64,000 nt of DNA, from positions 806,001 to 870,000 of the forward strand of contig NZ_JBFOHP010000002.1 of NCBI RefSeq assembly GCF_040907265.1, written 5' to 3'. Below are positions 50,769 to 59,777 of this stretch, piece by piece (position 1 is the stretch's first letter; each line of letters starts with the position of its first letter). The notes beneath the pieces were generated by a model. It was not told the DNA's origin and did no database searches. It worked only from the letters and a program-made list of their open reading frames with translations. The stretch is from Streptomyces sclerotialus (GTDB lineage: Bacteria > Actinomycetota > Actinomycetes > Streptomycetales > Streptomycetaceae). A program made the position numbers and the translations under genes.

Positions 50769-51317
50769 TCAGGACCGGTGGTCCTGAGCGGTGAATTCCT
50801 TGACGAGGGCGCCGTTGAAGGCCTTCAGGTCGTCCGGCTTGCGGCTGGTGATCAGCGTGTTCGGGCCGCCGGTGCAGACCTTGACCTGCTCGTCGACCCA
50901 GACGCCGCCCGCGTTGCTGATGTCGGTCCGCAGGCTGGGCCAGGAGGTCAGGGTGCGGCCGCGCACCACGTCGGCCTCGACCAGCGTCCAGGGTGCGTGG
51001 CAGATCGCGGCGACCGGCTTGCCCGCGTCGAAGAAGCCCTTGGCGAAGGCGACGGCCTTGGCGTCCATGCGCAGGAAGTCGGGGTTGGCGACGCCGCCGG
51101 GCAGCACGAGGCCGCCGTAGTCCTCCACCCGCGCGTCGGCGACGGTCGTGTCGACGTCGAAGGTGTCGGCCTTGTCGAGGTGGTTGAAGCCCTGGATCTG
51201 CCCGGACTTCGTGGAGACCAGCCGCGGTTCGTGGCCGGCGTCCTTCACGGCCTGCCAGGGCTCGGTCAGCTCGACCTGCTCGACGCCCTCGGGGGCCACC
51301 AGGAATGCCACCTGCAT
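50769..51317 (-). CDS. DJ-1/PfpI family protein
   Basis: The 182-residue protein has the DJ-1/PfpI fold: MQVAFLVAPEGVEQVEL at the start, LVLPGGVANPDFLR, the nucleophile elbow with Cys in AAICHAPWTLVEA, and a C-terminal TGGPNTLITSRKP. The family includes deglycases and stress chaperones; the Cys-His pair is visible. I chose the ATG at 51317 (GAGGACGTGAAC upstream) over an earlier GTG. It is upstream of the zinc dehydrogenase by 47 nt and may share its transcript. Confidence 0.88.
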   Translation of the reverse strand: MQVAFLVAPEGVEQVELTEPWQAVKDAGHEPRLVSTKSGQIQGFNHLDKADTFDVDTTVADARVEDYGGLVLPGGVANPDFLRMDAKAVAFAKGFFDAGKPVAAICHAPWTLVEADVVRGRTLTSWPSLRTDISNAGGVWVDEQVKVCTGGPNTLITSRKPDDLKAFNGALVKEFTAQDHRS

Positions 51318-51437
51318 GGTGTTCACGTCCTCACGCATCATCGGAAACAAATGGGCGTTATGGGTACCTTGTCCAGAGTTCCACGCGCACGGCGGATCAT
51401 GCGTGCCCGGCTGGGCCGAACGCGCCTCCTTGGCTGC

Positions 51438-52403
51438 TCAGCCCACGTACCGCCGGGCGCTGGACCCCCGCCGCGCCTCCTCCAGCGCCACGATCCGCGC
51501 CTCGGTGGCGGCGGAGACGGCGACCCGCTCCCGCAGTACCCACGGCAGCCCGGCACACGCACGCCCGAAGGCACGTACCGACGCGAGATCGCGCGGGACC
51601 GTACGCGCCAGGTGCGCCGTGCGCCGCAACGCGGCCGCCGCGGGCCGCCGCAGCCAGGTGAACCACAGGGTGTTCCGCAGCCCCAGCACCCGCCGCTCGG
51701 TGCTGTCGCGGGCCTTCGAAGCCGCGTGGTGGATCGTCAGCGCCTCGTCGTACGCGAGCCACCAGCCGCGCTCCATCAGATCGGTGGCGAGCAGCTCCTC
51801 CTCGCCGCCCAGCCACAGCCCCGGGTGGAAGCCGCCGGCCTCCCGGAAGGCGTCGGTCCGCAGCACCGTCGCGGCGGCGAGGAACGAGCCGAGCGCGGGC
51901 CCCGGCAGCCAGTCGGGCCCGGACAGCGGGGAGTCGCGCAGCTCGGCGACCACCGGGTCCTCGGTCCCCGCCGGCTCGACCACGATCCGGGCCGTGACCG
52001 CCGCCAGCCGCGGCCGGGCGTCCAGGACGTCGGCGGCGCGCCGCAGCGCGCCGGGGTCCCACCAGGTGTCGTCGTCGCAGAACGCCACGTAGGGAGTGGC
52101 CGCGAAGTGGACGGCGAGGTTGCGGCCCACGGCGCCGAGGTTACGGCCGGGCCGCAGCAGGCGTACCTCGGGGAACTCCCGCGCCACCGCCTCCGCCGTC
52201 CCGTCCGTGGACCCGTTGTCCGTGACGATCACCGGTGGCCGCTCCGGCAGTTCACGCAACAGGCGCAAGGTGCGCAGGAGTTCGCCGCGGCGGTTGTGGG
52301 TGATGACCACGACGGTGGTCCGGCCGTCCGGTCCGGCCGCCGGGCCCCCGGTGCCGACGGGCTCCGGAGCGGCCACCGTGTCGTTCGCCTCGTGCTGCGT
52401 CAT
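51438..52403 (-). CDS. GT2-family glycosyltransferase A
   Basis: The 321-residue GT-A enzyme has the nucleotide-sugar region VVVITHNRRGELLRTL, a VTDNGSTDGTAEAV region and the metal-binding CDDDTWWDP. Its sequence GLWLGGEEELLATDL holds the likely catalytic acids. It is the most distal gene of the glycan operon and overlaps the next one by ATGA. The acceptor and donor are unknown; the neighbouring heptose-synthesis genes make a heptose donor plausible. It is closely related to the next gene and both may come from a duplication. Confidence 0.85.
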   Translation of the reverse strand: MTQHEANDTVAAPEPVGTGGPAAGPDGRTTVVVITHNRRGELLRTLRLLRELPERPPVIVTDNGSTDGTAEAVAREFPEVRLLRPGRNLGAVGRNLAVHFAATPYVAFCDDDTWWDPGALRRAADVLDARPRLAAVTARIVVEPAGTEDPVVAELRDSPLSGPDWLPGPALGSFLAAATVLRTDAFREAGGFHPGLWLGGEEELLATDLMERGWWLAYDEALTIHHAASKARDSTERRVLGLRNTLWFTWLRRPAAAALRRTAHLARTVPRDLASVRAFGRACAGLPWVLRERVAVSAATEARIVALEEARRGSSARRYVG

Positions 52404-53359
52404 GGCTGGTGTGTCCCTGGTCGTTCGGCGGGCGGTGCGGAGGCCGGGCGCTCCAGGAGGGCGATGGCGTGCTCCACATGGGCGGGCAGCGGGCGGCGCC
52501 GGGCGAGCGCCGGCGGAATGCGGGCGAGCAGGCCCAGCAGGGCGCGGGCCGCACCCGGTTCACCGCGCGCCGCCGCGGCGGCCAGCGTGGCGGTGCGCCG
52601 CAGGGCGACACGCGGCGGGCGGCGCAGCCAGCCGGTGAGCGCCTCGTTGCGCTGGAGCAGCGGGGAGCGGCCGGGCTTGGCCGCGGCATCCGGATGGTGG
52701 TGGGCGGTGAGCGCGGGCTCGTAGACCACGCCCCAGCCCGCCGCCGTCAGGTCGTACGCCAGCAGCGTCTCCTCCGCGCCGAAGAAGAGCAGCGGATGGT
52801 AGCCGCCGACCTCCAAGTAGGCGCAGCGGCGTACGACGGCGGCGCAGGCCAGGAAGCCGAGGACGGGCCGGCCCGGGAACCGTTCGGACGCCGGCAGCGG
52901 GGACTCCGCGAGCACCGCGTTCAGCGGGTCCTCGGTGTTCCGCGGCCCGACGAGCGTGCGCGCCGCGACCAGGCCGAGACCGGGGTGGTCGTCCAGGAGA
53001 CGGGCCGCGGTGGCCAGGGCGCCCGGGGCCCACCACGAGTCGTCGTCGCTGAACGCGACGTACGGGGTGCGCGCCGCACGGACCGCGAGGGTCCGGCCCA
53101 GCGCGCCGGTGTTGCGGCCCGGGCGGAGGACCCGGGCACCGATGGGGTGCGCCCGGACCGCGTCCGCCGTGCCGTCACCCGAGGCGTTGTCCACCACGAT
53201 CACCGGGGGCCGTTCGGGGAGTTCGGCCAGCCGGTCCAGGGTGTGCAGGACGCGCTCGCGGCGGTCGCGGGTGATGATCGCGACGGTGGTACGGGCCGGG
53301 GGCCGCGCGTCGTCCTCGGTGCGCCCGGGGACGGCGTGCTGGTCCGCTGTCACGGTCAC
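52400..53359 (-). CDS. GT2-family glycosyltransferase B, paralogue of its neighbour
   Basis: The 319-residue protein is another GT-A enzyme: VAIITRDRRERVLHTL, VVDNASGDGTADAV, FSDDDSWWAPG and GAEETLLAYDL. It shares the same layout with the gene at 51438 (the DDD-x-W-W motif, ALRRTATLA after the catalytic domain), so the pair looks duplicated. I chose the GTG at 53359, which overlaps the upstream stop (GTGA); the two GTGs at 53353 and 53359 are close, so the first few residues are uncertain. Substrates are unknown. Confidence 0.82.
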   Translation of the reverse strand: MTVTADQHAVPGRTEDDARPPARTTVAIITRDRRERVLHTLDRLAELPERPPVIVVDNASGDGTADAVRAHPIGARVLRPGRNTGALGRTLAVRAARTPYVAFSDDDSWWAPGALATAARLLDDHPGLGLVAARTLVGPRNTEDPLNAVLAESPLPASERFPGRPVLGFLACAAVVRRCAYLEVGGYHPLLFFGAEETLLAYDLTAAGWGVVYEPALTAHHHPDAAAKPGRSPLLQRNEALTGWLRRPPRVALRRTATLAAAAARGEPGAARALLGLLARIPPALARRRPLPAHVEHAIALLERPASAPPAERPGTHQP

Positions 53360-54465
53360 ACCTCCCCGGTGGTCCGGGGCCGGGCCGCGCCGCGCGCGCT
53401 GTGGTACGGAACGGCACCGGGGGCCCGGAGCCTGCGCCGCATGCGGGGGCGGCCGGACGCACCGCCGGCTTCCGTGGCACGGGGCATCGGCGTGATCTCG
53501 CGGTCGTGCCACAGCACGGCCTCCACCACCTCCTCCACGCCGATCCGCAGCAGCAGCGGATCGGGCTCGGTGCCGTGCGGGTCGCCGGGCGGGCCCGGGT
53601 GCCACAGCGCGGTGTGCCGGTCGCTGGGCGGCGGGCCCCACAGGCGCGGCGGGACCGGCCCGAAGAGGGTGACCGAGGGCGTGCCGTGCGCGGTGGCGAG
53701 GTGAGCGGTGCCGGTGTCACCGCTGACGAGCACGCCGGCCTGCCCGACCAGCGCGGACAGCTCGGTGAACGGCAGCCCTCCGGTGAGCACTTCGCCCGGC
53801 CCGAGCCCCGCGGCCTCCGCCACGGTCAGCGTCAGGTCCTCCTCCCCCGGCCCGCCGAGCACCACCACCCGCCGCCCGGCGGCGCGCAACCGCGCGGCGA
53901 CCGCGCCGTAGCGGTGAGCAGGCCAGCGGCGGGACCCTGCGTCGGCACCCGGGTGGATCACCACGGCACCCGGCGCGGGAGAAGGCTGGTCCGGCACCGG
54001 AAGACGGAAGTCCTCGGGGTCGGCGGCGATACCGTACGCACCGAGGACGCTGCACCAGCGGATGCGCTCGTGCTCACCGCGCTCCCAGACGCCCAGCGCG
54101 GCGGCGGGCGAGTCCCGCGCCGCATAGGCGATGAGCCGTCCGGGGCGCAGCTCGGCGAGGACGTCGGCGCTGGCCGCGCCGTTGCCGTGCAGGTCGATGG
54201 CGACGTCGGGGGGCGCTCCCGGCCAGTGCCGCAGCGAGGGCACGCCGCGGCCCGGCGCCTGCGCGGCGAGCACGGCGTCCACCGCGCCGGTGGCCAGCGC
54301 CGCGTCGGTCAGGGCGGGCGGCGCTGCCAGCACGATCGCGTGGCCCGGGAAGTGCCGGCGTACGCCGCGCAGCGCGGGCACGCCGGCCAGCAGGTCACCC
54401 AGGCCCAGCGCACGCAGCACCAGAAGGCGGGGGCGGGGCGAGGTGGGTCCGTCGGCGGAGGTCAT
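53356..54465 (-). CDS. GT9-family (heptosyltransferase-like) glycosyltransferase A
   Basis: The 369-residue GT-B enzyme has GT9 landmarks: LVLRALGLGDLLAGVPALRG near the start, AIDLHGNG, VVIHPGADAGSRRWP and the donor-binding SGDTGTAHLATAHGTPSV. The family includes ADP-heptose:LPS heptosyltransferases and similar actinobacterial enzymes. In a Gram-positive setting without LPS the acceptor must differ. HldE- and GmhA-like genes lie just upstream, so a heptose donor is a fair inference. The last about 40 residues are Arg-rich and Pro-rich. It abuts the HldE-like gene with no gap. Confidence 0.87.
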   Translation of the reverse strand: MTSADGPTSPRPRLLVLRALGLGDLLAGVPALRGVRRHFPGHAIVLAAPPALTDAALATGAVDAVLAAQAPGRGVPSLRHWPGAPPDVAIDLHGNGAASADVLAELRPGRLIAYAARDSPAAALGVWERGEHERIRWCSVLGAYGIAADPEDFRLPVPDQPSPAPGAVVIHPGADAGSRRWPAHRYGAVAARLRAAGRRVVVLGGPGEEDLTLTVAEAAGLGPGEVLTGGLPFTELSALVGQAGVLVSGDTGTAHLATAHGTPSVTLFGPVPPRLWGPPPSDRHTALWHPGPPGDPHGTEPDPLLLRIGVEEVVEAVLWHDREITPMPRATEAGGASGRPRMRRRLRAPGAVPYHSARGAARPRTTGEV

Positions 54466-55962
54466 TCACACCACCCTGTCGGCCGTGGCGCCCGGCAGCG
54501 GATCGCCGTGCGGGTCGCCGAGCCGTCCCGCGGCGCGTTCGGCCAGCTTGGTGCTGGACCGGCCGTCGAGGTACGGCAGCAGCATGACCTGGCCGCCCCA
54601 GCCCTCCAGCGCCTCCGCCTCCGGCATCCGGGTCAGCGCGTAGTCGCCGCCCTTGACCCAGATGTGCGGGCGGAGTTCCCGCAGGACCTGCTCGGGCGTG
54701 TCCTCTTCGAAGACGGTGACGGCGTCGACGCAGCCCAGCGCCTGGAGCACCCGTACCCGGTCGGCGGCGGGCACGATCGGCCGCTCCTCACCCTTGCGGC
54801 GGCGTACGGACGCGTCGGAGTTCAGGCACACGATGAGACAGTCACCGGCCCGCCGGGCGGCCTGGAGCAGCGCGACGTGCCCGGCGTGCAGCAGGTCGAA
54901 GCAGCCGCCCGCCGCGACGACCGTGCCGCCCGCGGCCCGCACCCGGGCCGCGAGTTCGGCGGCGCTCTCGCCGCCGTCGTCCTTCGGCGCGGAGGCGGAC
55001 TCGAAGTGGGCGGTGAAGCCGTGCGCACCACCGTCCTCGACGAACTGGGTGGCCGCGTGGACGGCACCCTGCACGGCGTCCTCGGGCAGCGCCTCGTCGG
55101 CCAGCAGCCCCGCGGCGGAGGCGGCGAAGCGGTCCCCGGCACCACAGGCGTCGCCCTGCGCGCTCCAAGGCGCGGGCACCAGCATGGGTGCCTCGCCGTG
55201 CGTGAGCAGCGCGCCGCGCTCCCCCATCGTCACCGCCACCGAGGCGGCCTGCCAGGCGCTCAGCAGCGTGCGGGCGTCGGCCGCCGCCTGGGCGAGCTGC
55301 ACGCGGGAACCGCCGGCGGCCGTCTCGTCACCGGACGCGGCGCGCGACGGCCGCTGCCGGGCGCGCGTACCGGTCTCCTCGGCGAGCGCGCCGGCGAAGG
55401 CACGGGCCTCGGCGGCGGCCGGGGTGGCCAGCTTCACGCCGGGCACGGGCGGCTGCCCGTTGGGGTGCGGGTCCCAGACGACGGGGACGCGCCGCGCCGC
55501 ACGGGCGAGCGCGTCGCGTACGGCGTCGGCGGTGCCCCGGCCGTAGTCCGCGACGAGGACGGCACGGGCCGCGGCGATCGCCTCCGCCGCCTCCTGCGTC
55601 GCGTCGCCCGCCCGGCCGTCGCCCTCGTCCAGCCGGAGCAGCGGGCGGTCCCGCGCCATCAGCCGGGTCTTGCTGGACAGCGCGCCGGAGAGCGGCAGTT
55701 CGACCAGCCGCACCCGGTCGGCGAGGAGCCTGCGCAGCGTGCGGCTGGTCTCGTCGTCGCCGAGGGCGGTGACGAAGGTGACCTCACGGCCGTCCTCGGC
55801 GGCCAGGCAGGCGGCCAGCGCGGCGCCACCGGGCCGCACCGTACGGCGCAGGCCCTTCAGTACCGGTACCGGGGCGTCGGGCGCGAGGCGTTCGGCGCGC
55901 CCGGAGAGGTCGTGGTCGAGCAGGCCGTCGCCGACGACGAGCAGGGGTGCCGGTGGGCTCAT
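54466..55962 (-). CDS. HldE-like bifunctional heptose kinase / nucleotidyltransferase
   Basis: The 498-residue protein joins two domains. The N-terminal part (about 1-325) is a ribokinase-type sugar kinase with GDGLLDHDLSGRAERLAPDAPVPV near the start and the GAGDRFAASAAG anion hole. The C-terminal part (about 345-498) is a cytidylyltransferase-like domain with GCFDLLHAGHVALLQAAR and RPIVPAADRVRVL. This is the HldE (RfaE) arrangement: kinase of heptose-7-phosphate at C1, then nucleotide transfer to heptose-1-phosphate. The nucleotide (ADP, GDP or other) cannot be read. GmhA- and GmhB-like genes lie in the same operon. It overlaps the GmhA-like gene by ATGA. Confidence 0.87.
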   Translation of the reverse strand: MSPPAPLLVVGDGLLDHDLSGRAERLAPDAPVPVLKGLRRTVRPGGAALAACLAAEDGREVTFVTALGDDETSRTLRRLLADRVRLVELPLSGALSSKTRLMARDRPLLRLDEGDGRAGDATQEAAEAIAAARAVLVADYGRGTADAVRDALARAARRVPVVWDPHPNGQPPVPGVKLATPAAAEARAFAGALAEETGTRARQRPSRAASGDETAAGGSRVQLAQAAADARTLLSAWQAASVAVTMGERGALLTHGEAPMLVPAPWSAQGDACGAGDRFAASAAGLLADEALPEDAVQGAVHAATQFVEDGGAHGFTAHFESASAPKDDGGESAAELAARVRAAGGTVVAAGGCFDLLHAGHVALLQAARRAGDCLIVCLNSDASVRRRKGEERPIVPAADRVRVLQALGCVDAVTVFEEDTPEQVLRELRPHIWVKGGDYALTRMPEAEALEGWGGQVMLLPYLDGRSSTKLAERAAGRLGDPHGDPLPGATADRVV

Positions 55963-56585
55963 GACTCCTCCACGCGTACGCGGTCCAGGGCCGGTTCCTG
56001 CTGTGCCGCACCGTCCTGCAGGGCGATGGCCCGGTCGAACGCCTCGCAGATCATGTGGACGGCGACCAGATGGAGTTCCTGGACAGTGGCGGGCACCGGC
56101 GCGTCCACGCACAGCGCCTCGTCGCCGGCCGCCTCCAGCGGGTTGGGCGCAGGGCCGGTCAGCGACCACACGGTCATGCCCATGCGGCGGGCCTCGCCCG
56201 CCGCGGTCAGCAGGTTGGCGCTGGCGCCGCTGGTGGACATCAGCAGCAGGACGTCGCCGGGGCGGCCGTGGGCGCGGGTCTGCCGGGCGAACACCTCCTG
56301 CACGCCGTAGTCGTTGGCGATGGCGGTGGTGGAGGAGGTGTCGGCGTGCAGCGCGAGCGCCGAGTAGGCGGGGCGGTCCTCGCGGTACCGGCCGACCAGT
56401 TCGGCGGTGAGGTGCTGGGCCTGGGCCGCGCTGCCGCCGTTGCCGGCGACGAGCAGCCGGGCGCCCCGGCCGAGGCGGTCGGCCAGCCGGCTGCCCCAGG
56501 ACTCCAGACGGGCGGCGGAGGCGCGGAAGCGGGTCAGGGCGTGCTGCAGGTCGTCGCAGTGCCGGGCGTCGTCGAGTGCGGTCAT
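55959..56585 (-). CDS. SIS-domain phosphoheptose isomerase (GmhA-like)
   Basis: The 208-residue SIS-domain protein has the sugar-binding loop LLVAGNGGSAAQAQHLTAELVGR, the TSSTTAIANDYG region and the MSTSGASANLLTA phosphate loop, as in GmhA. GmhA converts sedoheptulose-7-phosphate to D-glycero-manno-heptose-7-phosphate, the first step of nucleotide-heptose synthesis. The next gene in the operon is HldE-like, which supports that role. Both stop and start overlap neighbours by ATGA. Confidence 0.87.
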   Translation of the reverse strand: MTALDDARHCDDLQHALTRFRASAARLESWGSRLADRLGRGARLLVAGNGGSAAQAQHLTAELVGRYREDRPAYSALALHADTSSTTAIANDYGVQEVFARQTRAHGRPGDVLLLMSTSGASANLLTAAGEARRMGMTVWSLTGPAPNPLEAAGDEALCVDAPVPATVQELHLVAVHMICEAFDRAIALQDGAAQQEPALDRVRVEES

Positions 56586-57814
56586 CGGGCAACCCCCGAG
56601 AGTTCGGGTACGGAGAGCAGGCCGTCGTAGACGGCGGCGACGCCTTCCGCGACGCGTCCCCAGGTGTAACGGTCCAGGGCACGTTCGCGGCCGGCGGCGC
56701 CGAGGCGCGCGAGCAGGTCGGGGTCGTCCAGCAGCTGCCGGACGACCCGGTCCAGGCCGTGGTCGTCGACCGGCGGCACGAGGACGCCGGTGACCCCGTC
56801 GACGACCGTGTCGAGGTGGCCGCCGACGGCGGTGGCCACCACCGGGGTACGGCAGGCCATCGCCTCGATGGGGACGATGCCGAAGGGCTCGTAACGCGGC
56901 AGCGAGAGCACCAGGTCGGCGCTGGACATCAGGGCGGGCATCTCGTCGTGCGAGACCGCGCCCAGCAGCCGTACCCGCTCGCTCACGCCGTACTCCTCGG
57001 CGACCTTGCGCAGCCGGTTCGCCTCCGGGTCGTCGAAGAGCAGCGGCTCCTCGGGCCCGCCGGCGATGAGGAGTTCGGCGTCCGGGATGCCGGCCAGGGC
57101 GCGGATGGCCCGGTCGAAGCCCTTGCGGGGGACGAGCCGGCCCACGGCCAGCAGCCGTCTGGGGGCGCCGTCCGGCCGCCGGGCGTCGGCCACGGGCGCG
57201 AAGTGGGTGGTGTCCACGCCGCACGGCACGACACGTACGTGACCGCGGTCGATGCCCATCGCGAGAAGCTCGCCGACCTCGTCGGAGCACGTCGCGAGGA
57301 CCCGGCGGCAGGCTCTGCCGATGCGGGCCTCGGTCTCGATGCGCTCGGGCGGACTGGTGTCCTCCGAGCCCTGGTAGCGCCGCTTGACGGTGCCCAGCGC
57401 GTGGAAGGTCTGCACGACCGGGATGCCCTGGTCACGGGCGCCGGCCAGGGCGGCCGTACCCGACATCCAGAAGTGGGCGTGCACCAGGTCGGGCGGCGCC
57501 ACGGCCCAGGAGCGCGCGAGGTGACGGCCGAACTCGGGCATGTGGGCGGGGAGTTCGTCCTTCGGCACGGGGGCCGCCGGTCCGGCCGGCACGTGGACGA
57601 CCTTGAAGCCGTCCCGGGTGGTGACGGTGTGCGCCAGCGCGGGATCGTCACGCCGCGTGTAGACCGTGACCTCGTGCCCGCGGCGGACCAGGTGCCGGGC
57701 GAGCTGCGCCACGTACACGTTCTGACCGCCCGCGTCCGGACCGCCCAGCGCGGCCAGCGGGCTGGCGTGTTCGGAGACCATGGCGACGTGGAGGGCGGGG
57801 GCTTCGTGCTTCAT
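56582..57814 (-). CDS. GT4-family glycosyltransferase
   Basis: The 410-residue GT-B enzyme has GT4 landmarks: MVSEHASPLAALGGPDAGGQN at the N-terminus, HAHFWMSG, LLAVGRLVPRKGFDRAI, and the donor-binding E-x7-E in YEPFGIVPIEAMACRTPVV. It resembles MshA- or sucrose-phosphate-synthase-like retaining transferases. Acceptor and donor are not known. It lies between the GmhA-like gene and a second GT-B gene; each gene overlaps the next by ATGA. Confidence 0.87.
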   Translation of the reverse strand: MKHEAPALHVAMVSEHASPLAALGGPDAGGQNVYVAQLARHLVRRGHEVTVYTRRDDPALAHTVTTRDGFKVVHVPAGPAAPVPKDELPAHMPEFGRHLARSWAVAPPDLVHAHFWMSGTAALAGARDQGIPVVQTFHALGTVKRRYQGSEDTSPPERIETEARIGRACRRVLATCSDEVGELLAMGIDRGHVRVVPCGVDTTHFAPVADARRPDGAPRRLLAVGRLVPRKGFDRAIRALAGIPDAELLIAGGPEEPLLFDDPEANRLRKVAEEYGVSERVRLLGAVSHDEMPALMSSADLVLSLPRYEPFGIVPIEAMACRTPVVATAVGGHLDTVVDGVTGVLVPPVDDHGLDRVVRQLLDDPDLLARLGAAGRERALDRYTWGRVAEGVAAVYDGLLSVPELSGVAR

Positions 57815-58773
57815 CGCGTGACCTCTTTCAAGAGTTGGTCCCAGTCGTCCAGGAAGCGCCCCACCCCGTAGCGGGCCTGTACGGCGGCCCTCGCTTCCCG
57901 GCCCGTCCGTTCGGCGAGGTCCCGGTCGGCGACGAAGCCGCGGACCGCGTCGGTCAGCGTCTCCAGCCGGTTGGAGACCACGCCGGCCCCCTCGGGGACG
58001 GCCTCGCGCACCTCGGTGGTGTCCAGTGCCACGACGGGCATCCCGAGGAACATGGCTTCCAGCAGGGAGAGCCCGAGCGAGGTCCAGCGGATCGGGTGCA
58101 CGTACACCCGGCAGCGGGACATCGCCGTGTGCAGCTCCTCCTGCGGCAGGTCACGGGTGCGGCAGCGGTCCGGCGGCAGGCCCAGGTGGCGGGTCAGCCC
58201 CTCGGTGCGCATGCCGAAGACGTCCAGCGGCGCGGCGTCGGCGAACCGCGGCAGCAGATCGGTACCGGTCGTACGGCCGCGCCGCACCGGTTCGTTGACG
58301 ACCACGGCGGCCCGCTGTTCCGCGCCGGTCCAGCGCGGGCCCGGGTCGATGATGCCGTGCTCCACGACGGTGGTCGGAGCGCGGCCGTTGTCCCACATCA
58401 GCCGGTTGAAGTGGGTGACGTGGACGACGGGGATGTCGTCGCGGTCCGCGAGCGGGTGGCGGGTGTCCACGGGCGTTCCGTGCGGGCTGTTGTGCTCGAC
58501 GTACACCGCGGGCACGTCGCGGCCCGGCCGCCGTCCGGTCCATTCGTGGGCGAGGTCCACCTCGTGCGGGCGTTGCAGGACCATCAGGTCGATGTCGGCC
58601 GCGCGCAGCTGCTCCGGGGAGAGTTCGCGGACGGAGGCCGGCCAGTCCCAGGTCCGGGCGCGGCCCAGGCCGTCCGGGCCGCGGTCCGGCGTGACCGGGA
58701 CCAGGTAGGTGTGCGCACCCTGGACGAACGCGGTGATCCAGGAGCCGTGCACATGCCAGATGAGGATGTTCAT
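57811..58773 (-). CDS. GT-B type glycosyltransferase
   Basis: The 320-residue protein starts MNILIWHVHGSWITAFVQG, a pattern of GT-B enzymes, and carries the YVEHNSPHGTP region, HVTHFNRLMW, and the C-terminal WTSLGLSLLEAMFLGMPVVAL with an E-x7-like acid region. It is shorter than typical GT4 enzymes. The start is the ATG at 58773, which overlaps the stop of the upstream GT9 gene. Donor and acceptor are unknown. Confidence 0.82.
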   Translation of the reverse strand: MNILIWHVHGSWITAFVQGAHTYLVPVTPDRGPDGLGRARTWDWPASVRELSPEQLRAADIDLMVLQRPHEVDLAHEWTGRRPGRDVPAVYVEHNSPHGTPVDTRHPLADRDDIPVVHVTHFNRLMWDNGRAPTTVVEHGIIDPGPRWTGAEQRAAVVVNEPVRRGRTTGTDLLPRFADAAPLDVFGMRTEGLTRHLGLPPDRCRTRDLPQEELHTAMSRCRVYVHPIRWTSLGLSLLEAMFLGMPVVALDTTEVREAVPEGAGVVSNRLETLTDAVRGFVADRDLAERTGREARAAVQARYGVGRFLDDWDQLLKEVTR

Positions 58774-59777
58774 GTGCTCTCCTTCAGCAGTTTCTGCACG
58801 GCGAGCACCACGTCGGTCGCGGTGACGTCGTCGAGGCAGGGATGGCCGGGCTGCGGGCAGTACCGGGCACGGCTGCCGGCGCACGCCGCCTGCTGGTCAC
58901 CGAGCACGATCGTGGACACGCCGTACGGCGCCCACCGCTCTGCGGGTACCACGGGCGCGAACAGCGACACGACGGGCGTGCCGACGGCCGCGGCCAGGTG
59001 CGCGGGGCCGGTGTTGCCGCTGACCACCACGTCGGCGGAGCGCAGTACTCCGGCCAGGCTGCGGGGATCGGTGCGTCCGCCGAGGTCGCGTGCCGCCGTC
59101 CCGCTGACCTCCTTGGTCAGGGCGGTCTCGGCCGGTCCGCCGGTGACGATGACGCGGTGGCCGGCGTCGGCCAGGGCGGCGACCGCCTCGGCGCAGCGGT
59201 GCGGGCTCCAGGCGCGTGCGGGTGCGCTGGCGCCGGGGTGGACCACGACGTACGGGCCGTTGCCGGTGAGCCCCACGGTGTCCGGTGGCGGCAGCACGCG
59301 CAGCCGGCCGTCGTCGCGGGGTTCGGGGACGAATCCGAGGGCCGCCGCCGTGTCGAGTGCGGCTTCGGCCTCGTGCCGTCCGGGCAGCCGCCGGTGGCGT
59401 ACGTCGAGCAGCCGTCCCGGGTGGTCGCGGCTGTCGGCGCCGATCCGGCCGACGTGCGCCATCCGCAGCAGCAGGGCGGCGGGCAGCGGGCTCTGGTGGA
59501 AGGAGGTGAGGATCAGGGCCGTGTCGTAGGCGCCCTCGCGCACCCGGCGGATGAAGTCCGCCACGTCGGCGTCCTCGACGCTCGGCGGGCTGAAGCCCTC
59601 CCAGGGCGCCTCCCACACCAGGACCTCGTCGACTCCGGGCAGCATGCGCGCCGCGTCCTCGCCGCGCGGCCCGCACACCATGGTGACGTGCGAGGAGTGC
59701 GCGGCGACCGCCCGGACCGCCGGGCCTGCGAGCAGTACGTCGCCGAAGCTGTCGAGGCGTACCACGAGTGATCTCAC
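58770..59777 (-). CDS. GT9-family (heptosyltransferase-like) glycosyltransferase B
   Basis: The 335-residue protein is a GT9 enzyme: LVVRLDSFGDVLLAGPAVRA at the start, VVVHPGASAPARAWSP, VVVSGNTGPAHLAAAVGTPVV and LFAPVVPAERW. The start is a GTG at 59777 that overlaps the upstream stop (GTGA). The Cys cluster near the C-terminus (CAGSRARYCPQPGHPCL) is often seen in actinobacterial members. With the HldE/GmhA/GmhB set in the operon it may transfer a heptose. It is a second GT9 copy besides the gene at 53356. Confidence 0.86.
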   Translation of the reverse strand: MRSLVVRLDSFGDVLLAGPAVRAVAAHSSHVTMVCGPRGEDAARMLPGVDEVLVWEAPWEGFSPPSVEDADVADFIRRVREGAYDTALILTSFHQSPLPAALLLRMAHVGRIGADSRDHPGRLLDVRHRRLPGRHEAEAALDTAAALGFVPEPRDDGRLRVLPPPDTVGLTGNGPYVVVHPGASAPARAWSPHRCAEAVAALADAGHRVIVTGGPAETALTKEVSGTAARDLGGRTDPRSLAGVLRSADVVVSGNTGPAHLAAAVGTPVVSLFAPVVPAERWAPYGVSTIVLGDQQAACAGSRARYCPQPGHPCLDDVTATDVVLAVQKLLKEST